A stretch of 64,000 nucleotides of DNA from Candidatus Sulfidibacterium hydrothermale. GTDB lineage: Bacteria > Bacteroidota > Bacteroidia > Bacteroidales > F082. The stretch covers positions 2,666,001 to 2,730,000 of the forward strand of contig NZ_CP083760.1 in assembly GCF_020149915.1 (NCBI RefSeq). Direction: 5' to 3'. The position numbers and the translations under genes were made by a program. The notes under the pieces are model-generated. The model did no database searches and was not told the origin of the DNA. It worked only from the letters and a program-made list of their open reading frames with translations. Shown here piece after piece: positions 1-6,769 of this stretch; positions within the stretch are counted from its first letter, which is position 1, and the number at the start of each line of letters is the position of its first letter.

Positions 1-77
1 TCAAGAATGGCTTTTTCACCTTCGACATTCTGAAACTGATTTAACTTCGCTCCTTTTTCCAATTCTTCCGGAATTAA

Positions 78-359
78 TTATTTATAGAAGCAAATATACG
101 AACTTGTTTCGTTTACTTTGTATTTAAAATTTTTGTGATCGGGGATAGTAAATGTTTCGAAAGGTTTGTAATCTTTCCATTGCTCTTCCCCTTCAATCCA
201 CACGCTGATAATGCCCGAAGTTACCGTAGTCACTTCTTTTTTTATGGCACCAAATTCGTATTCTCCCGGAGAGATAATCCCTACGGAAAAAGGATTTTTT
301 CCGTCGTCGTAAGTCAATGACTGGACGCGCTCGCCATGATATTTTCTCAAATGAAACAT
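78..359 (-). CDS. ppnP: Pyrimidine/purine nucleoside phosphorylase PpnP (cupin-like, UPF0345)
   Basis: A 93-residue single-domain protein. The segment GIISPGEYEFG followed by KKE, the central VTSGIISVWIEGEEQW strand pair and the ending YICFYK match the conserved core of the small beta-barrel PpnP family (formerly YaiE, DUF1255), which splits nucleosides by phosphorolysis to a base and ribose 1-phosphate in the cytosol. The length equals that of characterised members, so the gene is complete. It lies downstream of the NifX-like gene on the same strand with a gap of about 70 bases, so co-transcription is possible but not shown. The family assignment is firm; substrate preference cannot be read from the sequence. 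Confidence 0.88.
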   Translation of the reverse strand: MFHLRKYHGERVQSLTYDDGKNPFSVGIISPGEYEFGAIKKEVTTVTSGIISVWIEGEEQWKDYKPFETFTIPDHKNFKYKVNETSSYICFYK

Positions 360-432
360 AAGGCTTGATTTTTATGATTAGCAGTGGTAAATATAGCGGA
401 AAAATCCATACGAATCAAGTCATCCGGACATT

Positions 433-756
433 TTAACGCTTTTTATATTTCTCCACGGCTTGCTTCACGGTAATATCACCGGCATAATCTACCAGTTTGG
501 CTCCCGTTTTCTGAAGTACTTCACCAGCCTTGGGGCCGAAATTCCCTCCGGTAATTACCATATCAGCGCCCAGCGTAGCGGCAAGCTGTGCTGCCTGGAT
601 ACCTACACCATGTTCGGCTTGTTTGTTTTCTTCGTTGGAATGCCACGTAAGTTCACCGGTGGCATCATCATAAAGGCTAAATCCCGGAGCCCGTCCAAAA
701 CGGTCGCTCACAGGAGCATCCCATCCTTCTCTTTTGGCTGCAATTAATATTTTCAT
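433..756 (-). CDS. NifX/NifB-type dinitrogenase iron-molybdenum cofactor family protein
   Basis: A 107-residue protein starting MKILIA and containing the family landmarks DRFGRAPGFSLYD, the GVGIQAAQLAA helix and the GADMVITGGNFGPKA turn. Members bind iron-sulfur or FeMo-cofactor-like clusters. In organisms without nitrogenase they commonly occur beside ferredoxin-containing MinD-like ATPases, exactly as here. No nitrogenase structural genes lie in the window, so a role in moving or assembling an iron-sulfur or metal cofactor is an inference. It is the fourth gene of the minus-strand cluster but also has its own promoter-like box TATATTTG just upstream (780-787). Confidence 0.85.
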   Translation of the reverse strand: MKILIAAKREGWDAPVSDRFGRAPGFSLYDDATGELTWHSNEENKQAEHGVGIQAAQLAATLGADMVITGGNFGPKAGEVLQKTGAKLVDYAGDITVKQAVEKYKKR

Positions 757-779
757 CGTTTTTATTTTTTATTGATTAA

Positions 780-787
780 CAAATATA
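780..787 (-). promoter_or_regulatory. Bacteroidota -7 promoter box for the NifX-like gene
   Basis: Read on the minus strand the sequence is TATATTTG, an exact match to the Bacteroidota -7 consensus TAnnTTTG, 24 bases before the start codon in the short gap after the MinD-type gene. No clear -33 box is seen. Confidence 0.4.
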
Positions 788-821
788 TTTTATTATTTAT
801 TTCACTAACAATATCTTACGC

Positions 822-1700
822 TTATTTATCCGTTAATTCCCGCACTTCTTCCCAGGCTTTTACCAGTTTTTCGCGCAATGCTCCCTGGTCATATTCCACA
901 ATGGTTTTAGCCTGAGATATCGCCTCGGTAAAACGAACATCGTAAGGAAGCTCTGCCAGTAACGGCACGTCATTTTCTTCCAGGAACTGTTTTATCTGTC
1001 CTGCCATCTCCGGATTGATATCGGCTTTGTTGATAATACAGCCGCTTTTCAGTTTCAGCTTGCGAATGAGTTCGTACACCCGCGAAAGATCATGCAAACC
1101 GGAAACAGTAGGTTCGGTAACCATCACCACAAAATGCGCACCGGTAAGCGAGGCCACCACCGGACAACCAATTCCGGGAGAAGCATCAACGAGTACATAT
1201 TTTTTCTGCTGTTCCAAAGCCATTTTTTTGGCTTCTTCACGCACTTTGGTTACCAGTTTTCCGGAATTGTCGGCAGCAATTCCCAAACGGGCATGCACCA
1301 GCGTATTTCCAAAACGGGTGTTAGAGACATAAAACTTCCCGGCCAGACGCGGATGCATCTCAATGGTTCGTGTAGGACAAACCTGATAACAATAACCACA
1401 TCCTTCGCACTCCATCGGGTCAATCACAAACTCACCGTCGATATGAGAAACCGCATCAAAATGACAAACTTTCATACATTTAAAACAGTGTACACAACCG
1501 TCGGTTTTCACTTCGTACACCTTTCCGCTGTAAAAGTCTTCTTCAACCTGTATTTCAGGTGCTGTCAGCAAATGCATATCTGCCGCATCCACATCACAAT
1601 CGGCCAAAACAAGGTCTTTAGCACCCAACGCAGCAAAAGCGGCGGTAATGGATGTTTTTCCGGCACCTCCTTTTCCTGAGAGTACAACAATCTCTTTCAT
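822..1700 (-). CDS. MinD/ParA-family P-loop ATPase with two [4Fe-4S] ferredoxin motifs (second copy)
   Basis: A 292-residue protein. Residues 8-17 form a deviant Walker A motif SGKGGAGKTS with the signature lysine of MinD/Mrp/NifH-like ATPases. A bacterial ferredoxin insert follows, with cysteines 69, 72, 75, 79 and 98, 101, 104, 108, each set spaced CxxCxxCxxxC. A DASPGIGCP segment provides the Walker B-like region. The start overlaps the stop of the preceding MinD gene by four bases (ATGA), so the two are translationally coupled and probably act as a pair. The family (COG1149) is associated with iron-sulfur or NifX-like cofactor handling; the exact client is unknown. Confidence 0.88.
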   Translation of the reverse strand: MKEIVVLSGKGGAGKTSITAAFAALGAKDLVLADCDVDAADMHLLTAPEIQVEEDFYSGKVYEVKTDGCVHCFKCMKVCHFDAVSHIDGEFVIDPMECEGCGYCYQVCPTRTIEMHPRLAGKFYVSNTRFGNTLVHARLGIAADNSGKLVTKVREEAKKMALEQQKKYVLVDASPGIGCPVVASLTGAHFVVMVTEPTVSGLHDLSRVYELIRKLKLKSGCIINKADINPEMAGQIKQFLEENDVPLLAELPYDVRFTEAISQAKTIVEYDQGALREKLVKAWEEVRELTDK

Positions 1701-2578
1701 GCCCTGTCCTCCGTCAGTTTTAAGATCCCTGAATAAATTTTCTCTATTTCATTCCGGATGGCCGGCAGTGTATCTACCATATTTTTCCCTTTTGAATAAA
1801 GCACGGCTGCCTCCGTCAGATGCGGCAATTTGCCAATAACCGGAATTTGTTTTTGCTCGCAATAATGCAATACCTCATCGTTACCAATACCGTACTTATT
1901 GATAACGACAGCATATTTTTTACCTAATTCGCCCATGGTATCCATTGCCAATTTCAGATCATGAAAACCAAACGGCGTAGGTTCGGTAATTAACAACACC
2001 AGATCAGCATCTTTTACAGCTTCCATCACCGGACAGGAAGTTCCCGGAGGAGAATCCAGCAAAACCATCCACTGGTCATCGTAATTTTCTTTGATATATT
2101 TTCGTGTTTGCTCAATTAGCGGCGTTGCCTGTTCCACCCCAATGTCAATCCGGCTTTCCATAAACTCCAGCGATTCGTTCAGCCGGTACCGGCGGGTAAC
2201 TCCCATGCGTCTTTTTTCCATCGGAAGGGCATCTTCCGGACATAAATCAGAACAGGCATAGCAAGAATGGCAAAGTTCGGGGAAAATCATCACACTAATT
2301 CCCAGAAAAGCCAAGGCATTGAATTCGCACACATTGGCACAACGCTTACACAGCGTACATTTATCTTCTTTCCAGTCGGGAACCATCCGGTAATTGACCT
2401 GTTCTTCTATCAAATCACCTTTCAGGAACAATCCGGAATTGGGTTCTTCCACATCCAGATCGGCCAACAATACTTTTTGACCGGTTCCTGAAAATTTTTC
2501 AGACAACAAAACCGCCAGATTGACAGCGAGTGTCGTTTTACCGGTCCCTCCTTTTCCGCTTGCTATAGCTATTTGCAT
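1697..2578 (-). CDS. MinD/ParA-family P-loop ATPase with two [4Fe-4S] ferredoxin motifs (first copy)
   Basis: A 293-residue protein, using the ATG at 2578 (MQIAIASGKGG); a four-residue-longer version would need a non-ATG start. Walker A is SGKGGTGKTT at residues 7-16. Ferredoxin cysteines lie at 74, 77, 80, 84 and 103, 106, 109, 113. It is clearly a diverged duplicate of the next gene and overlaps it by four bases. Paired ferredoxin-MinD genes next to NifX-like and DUF5320 genes are a recurrent arrangement in anaerobes; a heterodimeric metallocluster-handling ATPase is a reasonable but untested reading. Confidence 0.88.
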   Translation of the reverse strand: MQIAIASGKGGTGKTTLAVNLAVLLSEKFSGTGQKVLLADLDVEEPNSGLFLKGDLIEEQVNYRMVPDWKEDKCTLCKRCANVCEFNALAFLGISVMIFPELCHSCYACSDLCPEDALPMEKRRMGVTRRYRLNESLEFMESRIDIGVEQATPLIEQTRKYIKENYDDQWMVLLDSPPGTSCPVMEAVKDADLVLLITEPTPFGFHDLKLAMDTMGELGKKYAVVINKYGIGNDEVLHYCEQKQIPVIGKLPHLTEAAVLYSKGKNMVDTLPAIRNEIEKIYSGILKLTEDRA

Positions 2579-2682
2579 GGTTAAGATCAATTATTTAACA
2601 ATAGTCGAGAACAAAAAAAGCAAAGGTGCAAACTTTGCCACGCAAAATTACACCTTTGCTTTTCATAAAGGCCGTGTATGGA

Positions 2683-2973
2683 TTATTTGTCCAGATCATC
2701 ACGACGTTTTTCCAGGTTTTGCAGCTGATTTTTCAAGGCATTAATCACATTTTCGAGCCAGCTTTTTTCAGAAGCTTCGTTATAGGGAACCTGGTTATTA
2801 CCGGCAAAGCCAAAACCCCTGCCGAAACCCAGTCCACGTCCGAAACCTCTGCCTAAGCCACGTCCGAAAAATCCGTTGCCATAACCCGGTGCGTCGTTTC
2901 CGGCACAACGGCCTAAACCTCTGCCTGTCATCGGGCCTTGCCCTACAGGACCTGTTCCATCACCTCTTGGCAT
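2683..2973 (-). CDS. DUF5320 family glycine/arginine-rich small protein
   Basis: A 96-residue protein with the family start MPRGDGTGP, then GQGPMTGRGLGRCAG, a run of FGRG/LGRG-type repeats between about residues 34 and 56, and a charged helical tail (NALKNQLQNLEKRRDDLDK) predicted to be a short coiled coil. The family has no established function but is regularly encoded with NifX-like and ferredoxin-MinD proteins, as here. It is the first gene of the cluster, directly behind a well-formed promoter and a palindrome (3024-3037). Confidence 0.85.
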   Translation of the reverse strand: MPRGDGTGPVGQGPMTGRGLGRCAGNDAPGYGNGFFGRGLGRGFGRGLGFGRGFGFAGNNQVPYNEASEKSWLENVINALKNQLQNLEKRRDDLDK

Positions 2974-3023
2974 TTTTACCTCCTTTTTTTATGGTTAAAC
3001 ATTCGTACTTTCTTACTTAGTTT

Positions 3024-3037
3024 TGAACTTATGTTCA
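3024..3037 (-). promoter_or_regulatory. Palindromic operator candidate upstream of the DUF5320/MinD cluster
   Basis: TGAAC-N4-GTTCA, a perfect 5+5 inverted repeat just downstream of the -10 box, between promoter and start codon of the DUF5320 gene. Position and symmetry suit a repressor site. The cognate regulator is not in the window. Confidence 0.4.
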
Positions 3038-3042
3038 TTTTG

Positions 3043-3073
3043 CAAATGTATTCCAATATCTGTGCCATGTCAA
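3043..3073 (-). promoter_or_regulatory. Promoter of the DUF5320-MinD-MinD cluster
   Basis: On the minus strand, TTGACA (3073-3068), a 17-base spacer, and TACATT (3050-3045); the latter also belongs to TACATTTG, an exact Bacteroidota -7 box TAnnTTTG. It lies 70 bases before the DUF5320 start codon. Confidence 0.6.
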
Positions 3074-3177
3074 GTTTTTTTTCAAAAATTTTTTTAAGCG
3101 TGGCAGAAACCATACGTAAAACCCTTAAATTAACATTTTTGAAGAGCAAAAGCCCACACCAATTGAGTCAAAATGTG

Positions 3178-3185
3178 TAAATTCG
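3178..3185 (+). promoter_or_regulatory. Probable -7 box of ilvE
   Basis: TAAATTCG differs from the TAnnTTTG consensus at one base and lies 22 bases before the ilvE ATG. No convincing -33 box at proper spacing. Confidence 0.35.
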
Positions 3186-3207
3186 CAGCAAACAAAACAA
3201 GGGAATC

Positions 3208-4236
3208 ATGAACACTACAGAAAATTTGGATTGGGGCAATTTGCCTTTCGGATATGTAAGAACAGATTATAATATCCGCTGCTATTACCGCAACGGAAAA
3301 TGGGGAGAATTAGAAATCACCTCATCGGAATACGTACCGGTACATATGGCAGCCACAGCACTCCATTACGGACAGGAAGCTTTTGAAGGATTAAAGGCTT
3401 ACCGCGGCAAAGACGGGAAGGTCAGATTATTTCGGTGGGAAGAGAACGCAAAACGCATGCGTAATTCAGCTTATGGAATCATGATGGCAGAGGTTCCTGA
3501 TGAATTGTTTTATCAGGCTGTAGAAAAAGCGGTAAAACTCAATGCCCGTTTTATTCCGCCTTACGGAACCGGTGCTACGCTCTACATTCGTCCGTTATTG
3601 ATCGGAAGCGGTCCACAGGTCGGGGTTAAACCAGCCGAAGAATACCTGTTCATGGTATTTGTTACTCCGGTAGGTCCTTATTTTAAAGAAGGCTTCAAAC
3701 CCGTAGCCATAGAAGTGGTACGCGATATGGACCGTGCTGCTCCGCTGGGAACCGGAAAATATAAAGTTGGGGGCAATTATGCTGCCGGAATGCGCGCCAG
3801 CGAAAGAGCCCACCAAGGCGGATTTGCTTCGGTGCTTTTTCTGGATGCGCTGGAAAAGAAATATATCGACGAAGCGGGTCCGGCCAACTTCTTTGCCATT
3901 AAAGACAACACTTACGTTACGCCAAAATCAGACAGTATCCTGCCTTCTATCACGAATATGAGTCTGATACAGATTGCCGAAGACATCGGATTAAAAACCG
4001 AGCGCCGCAAAATTCCGTTTGACGAACTGGACAGCTTTGAAGAAGCCGGTGCCTGCGGAACAGCAGCGATTATTTCTCCCATCAAAAAAATTACCGACCA
4101 CTCCACCGGGAAAACGGTGGAATACGGCGATGAACCGGGACCAATTTCCACAAAACTATATCACCACCTGCGTGGTATTCAGGAAGGTACTGTGGAAGAT
4201 GTCCATGGATGGACTACCGTTATTGAAGGGATTTAA
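3208..4236 (+). CDS. ilvE: Branched-chain amino acid aminotransferase
   Basis: A 342-residue fold-type IV, PLP-dependent aminotransferase that interconverts leucine, isoleucine and valine with their 2-oxo acids. The PLP lysine is K186 in GTGKYKVGGNYAAG. Other family marks are the HYGQEAFEGLKAYR segment near residues 53-66, DEAGPANFFAI and EAGACGTAAIISPI near the C-terminus. Length and motifs fit the long BCAT (IlvE type II/BCAT) group common in Bacteroidota and eukaryotes. It stands alone between a promoter-like box and a strong bidirectional terminator, with no other branched-chain genes nearby. Confidence 0.95.
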   Translation: MNTTENLDWGNLPFGYVRTDYNIRCYYRNGKWGELEITSSEYVPVHMAATALHYGQEAFEGLKAYRGKDGKVRLFRWEENAKRMRNSAYGIMMAEVPDELFYQAVEKAVKLNARFIPPYGTGATLYIRPLLIGSGPQVGVKPAEEYLFMVFVTPVGPYFKEGFKPVAIEVVRDMDRAAPLGTGKYKVGGNYAAGMRASERAHQGGFASVLFLDALEKKYIDEAGPANFFAIKDNTYVTPKSDSILPSITNMSLIQIAEDIGLKTERRKIPFDELDSFEEAGACGTAAIISPIKKITDHSTGKTVEYGDEPGPISTKLYHHLRGIQEGTVEDVHGWTTVIEGI

Positions 4237-4251
4237 AAACCAAACATCATA

Positions 4252-4285
4252 AAAAAAACGCAGGCCGGATGACCTGCGTTTTTTT
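4252..4285. terminator. Bidirectional intrinsic terminator between ilvE and the rubrerythrin-like gene
   Basis: An A-run plus CGCAGG, an eight-base loop, then CCTGCG plus a T-run form a perfect hairpin, with U tracts on either strand. It serves the convergent genes ilvE (plus) and the ferritin-like gene (minus). Confidence 0.85.
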
Positions 4286-4301
4286 ATTTCCGGATACCAG
4301 A

Positions 4302-4805
4302 TCAAAACGGCCAAAAATTATTGTCGTTCCACACCTGTTCTTTCAGCTCTTCATTAAGCTGATAAAGCAAATGATGGTGTCCTTTTTCCCATTCGGCCAG
4401 CATTTGGTATACTTCTTTTTCTACCGGATCAGTAGCCTGTTCGGCTCTCTCGGAGTAAATTTTAATCGCGCGGTTTTCAAAATCAATGGCTGCCGAAATA
4501 GCTGCTGCTTCAAATCCCGCAGCACTAATTTCTTTTTTTATTTGTTCCGTTAATATTTCAAGATTGGCATCCTCTTCTTCCGGATGCGGTTCCGGATGAA
4601 CAAACGTGTGATCTTTCAGATAGTGTTGTGCCTGGCGGGTTAGAAAATCAATGTGCTCATCTTCCTCTTCCGCCATCATTTCAAAAATCTTACGGGCCGA
4701 CGGGCTTTCGCTGTTACGGGCAGCCTGTGTATAAAAAGCTTTTCCTCTGCGTTCAAGTAAAATCGCTGTTTTCAGAATTTCCAGGGCAGTATCTTTTGTT
4801 TCCAT
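4302..4805 (-). CDS. Rubrerythrin/ferritin-like domain protein
   Basis: A 167-residue, all-helical protein of the ferritin-like diiron superfamily (COG1633). The two half-repeats carry the expected carboxylate ligands: LLERRGKAFY with EEEDEHIDFL in the first, and IDFENRAIKIY with LAEWEKGHHHLL in the second. It lacks the C-terminal rubredoxin cysteines of true rubrerythrin, so it is a stand-alone diiron module, likely for peroxide detoxification or iron handling in a low-oxygen cell (inference). A TATCTTTG promoter box lies 23 bases upstream and it is divergent from hemG. Confidence 0.85.
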   Translation of the reverse strand: METKDTALEILKTAILLERRGKAFYTQAARNSESPSARKIFEMMAEEEDEHIDFLTRQAQHYLKDHTFVHPEPHPEEEDANLEILTEQIKKEISAAGFEAAAISAAIDFENRAIKIYSERAEQATDPVEKEVYQMLAEWEKGHHHLLYQLNEELKEQVWNDNNFWPF

Positions 4806-4827
4806 AGTTTAAGATTTTAAGTTTTCT

Positions 4828-4835
4828 CAAAGATA
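4828..4835 (-). promoter_or_regulatory. -7 box of the rubrerythrin-like gene
   Basis: TATCTTTG on the minus strand, an exact TAnnTTTG match, 23 bases upstream of the start codon. Confidence 0.55.
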
Positions 4836-4844
4836 CGGATTTTG

Positions 4845-4852
4845 TACTTTTG
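4845..4852 (+). promoter_or_regulatory. -7 box of hemG
   Basis: TACTTTTG, an exact TAnnTTTG match. Transcription from here would begin near 4859, which rules out the in-frame TTG at 4850 as start and supports the ATG at 4895. Confidence 0.55.
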
Positions 4853-4894
4853 CCTGATGTCCTCAATAAAATAAAGGACAGTAATTTTCGAAAC

Positions 4895-6259
4895 ATGGCA
4901 AAAAAAAAGGTAGCAATTATAGGAGCAGGAATTACGGGACTTACCACAGCCTTTTATTTAAAAAAAGCGGGAATTCCTTTTCATATTTTTGAAAAAACAG
5001 CCCGGGCAGGCGGAGTAATCGAAACCGTACAAAAAAATGGATTTACCTACGAAAAGGGGCCCAACAGCGGCGTACTCGCCAACATCGAAACCGTTGAATT
5101 TTTTGAAGAGCTTGGTGACCGCTGTCCGCCGGAGCTTGCCGGAAACGATGCCAACAAAAGACTGATCTGGAAAAATGGGAAATGGCATCCTTTGCCATCG
5201 GGAATTATCGGAGGAATAACAACGCCCCTGTTTACCTGGAAAGACAAACTGCGGCTGTTAGGAGAGCCTTTTCGCAAAAAAGGGATGAACCCTAACGAAA
5301 CGCTGTCTGAAATGGTCATTCGCCGTATGGGACAAAGTTTTCTGGATTATGCCATCGATCCGTTCATTTTAGGAATTTATGCCGGCGATCCGGCTTACAT
5401 CGTTCCTAAATATGCCCTGCCCAAACTCTACCAGCTGGAACAGGATTACGGCAGTTTTATCGGCGGGGCCATCAAGAAAAAACGTCAAAAACAAACTCCG
5501 GAAGAAAAAAAAGTTACCCGCAAGATCTTTTCCACAGAAGGCGGCCTGCAACAATTAATTGAAACCCTGGTCGAAATCATTGATGCAGAAAACATCACGT
5601 ACAACTGCTCGCCACTTTCTGTTCAAAAGGTCGCACAGCATCATTATGTCGTTACAAACGAAAACAATAAAGAATCTTTCACCCATGTGGTCAGTACTGC
5701 GGGCAGTGAAGGGCTCCCCGTTTTATTTCCGTTTATCGAACCCCGGAAATGGGAACCCATAACCCGCCTGAAATATGCTGCAGTAACCGAAGTTGCCATC
5801 GGATTTAAAAAATGGAACGGAATTTCTTTAAAAGCTTTTGGCGGACTTATTCCTTTTAAAGAAAAGCGAAATATTCTCGGTATTTTGTTCATGTCTACTC
5901 TTTTCAAAAACCGGGCACCGGAAGGCGGAGCGCTCCTGACTACTTTTGTAGGTGGCATGCGGCGCCCGGATCTGGCTCTTCTGAAAGATGACGCACTGTA
6001 CGACCTGATCATGAAAGAGTTGGCCATTACCATGAAAATAAAAAACACAGCGCCTGATCTTTTTGAATACACCACGCATCGCCGGGCCATTGCGCAATAC
6101 GGAGCCGACTCGGAAGAACGTTTTAAAACCATTGCATCACTTGAATTACAACATCAGGGGCTTTATCTTGGCGGGAACATCCGCGACGGTATTGGACTGG
6201 CCGACCGAATTAAACAGGCCCATTTCATGGCTGAAGACATCATTTTAAATGAGCTGTAA
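4895..6259 (+). CDS. hemG: Protoporphyrinogen oxidase, oxygen-type flavoenzyme (HemY-like)
   Basis: A 454-residue FAD enzyme of the haem pathway. The N-terminal Rossmann motif is IIGAGITGL, followed by EKTARAGGVIETV; the C-terminal FAD-closing segment is GGNIRDGIGLADRI. These match the protoporphyrinogen/coproporphyrinogen oxidase family (TIGR00562). The ATG at 4895 was chosen because the -7 promoter box lies upstream of it and the GxGxxG motif then starts within the first 15 residues. Whether the substrate is protoporphyrinogen or coproporphyrinogen cannot be decided by eye; Bacteroidota normally use the protoporphyrin route. Confidence 0.88.
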   Translation: MAKKKVAIIGAGITGLTTAFYLKKAGIPFHIFEKTARAGGVIETVQKNGFTYEKGPNSGVLANIETVEFFEELGDRCPPELAGNDANKRLIWKNGKWHPLPSGIIGGITTPLFTWKDKLRLLGEPFRKKGMNPNETLSEMVIRRMGQSFLDYAIDPFILGIYAGDPAYIVPKYALPKLYQLEQDYGSFIGGAIKKKRQKQTPEEKKVTRKIFSTEGGLQQLIETLVEIIDAENITYNCSPLSVQKVAQHHYVVTNENNKESFTHVVSTAGSEGLPVLFPFIEPRKWEPITRLKYAAVTEVAIGFKKWNGISLKAFGGLIPFKEKRNILGILFMSTLFKNRAPEGGALLTTFVGGMRRPDLALLKDDALYDLIMKELAITMKIKNTAPDLFEYTTHRRAIAQYGADSEERFKTIASLELQHQGLYLGGNIRDGIGLADRIKQAHFMAEDIILNEL

Positions 6260-6382
6260 TACCGATTGAAAATCAAAATGGTATAATTCGCTTATTTAAA
6301 CATCTTTTATATTACGCCATACGCTTTACAAAACGGCTTCAAGTGTTTAATTTAGCATCAACCTAAAAACCAGAAAATAGCC

Positions 6383-6760
6383 ATGTCTGAAAATACACAA
6401 AACCCGTTGATTCTTCACGTTGTTTGCCCCTCGTGCCGGCATTCGCTGATGGATAGTAATGTAAAGATTAAAGGACTGGACAGTGTTCATCTAAAAGTCC
6501 GTTCCGAAAAAGGAGAAAGAGGGGACGTATATCTTTGTGCCGCATATGAATGTTTTGAGCATCAAAAAGATATTGATATCCGTGAAAAAGAGATCGTAAA
6601 TTTCTGCTGTCCGCATTGCCATACAGAACTGCTCACCGCCGAAACTTGCCAGGTATGCGGTGCTCCCATGGCGGAACTGGGTCTCGAAGAAGGAGGTTTT
6701 ATCCGAATCTGTTCTCGACGCGGCTGTTTCAATCATTTTTTATCCCGTACCGACTCCTGA
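6383..6760 (+). CDS. Small protein with several zinc-ribbon-like cysteine pairs
   Basis: A 125-residue protein I do not recognise as a named family. Cysteine pairs CPSC near residue 15, CAAYEC near 52, CPHC near 76, CQVC near 89 and CSRRGC near 109 suggest two or more zinc ribbons. There is no signal peptide or membrane segment, so it is cytosolic. A -7-like TAATTTAG lies about 30 bases upstream. It sits alone between hemG and the convergent giant sensor kinase. Confidence 0.65.
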   Translation: MSENTQNPLILHVVCPSCRHSLMDSNVKIKGLDSVHLKVRSEKGERGDVYLCAAYECFEHQKDIDIREKEIVNFCCPHCHTELLTAETCQVCGAPMAELGLEEGGFIRICSRRGCFNHFLSRTDS

Positions 6761-6769
6761 CCAAAAAGA

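Noticed and set aside
1-77. Open frame on the minus strand between the PpnP stop and the window edge (…EELEKGAKLNQFQNVEGEK…)
   Set aside because: No ATG and too short to judge; it is in frame with PpnP past its stop codon and may be chance or the edge of another gene.
433-756. Part of a nitrogen fixation gene set
   Set aside because: Only the NifX-like cofactor protein is present; there is no nifH, nifD, nifK, nifE, nifN or nifB in the window, and the family occurs widely outside diazotrophs.
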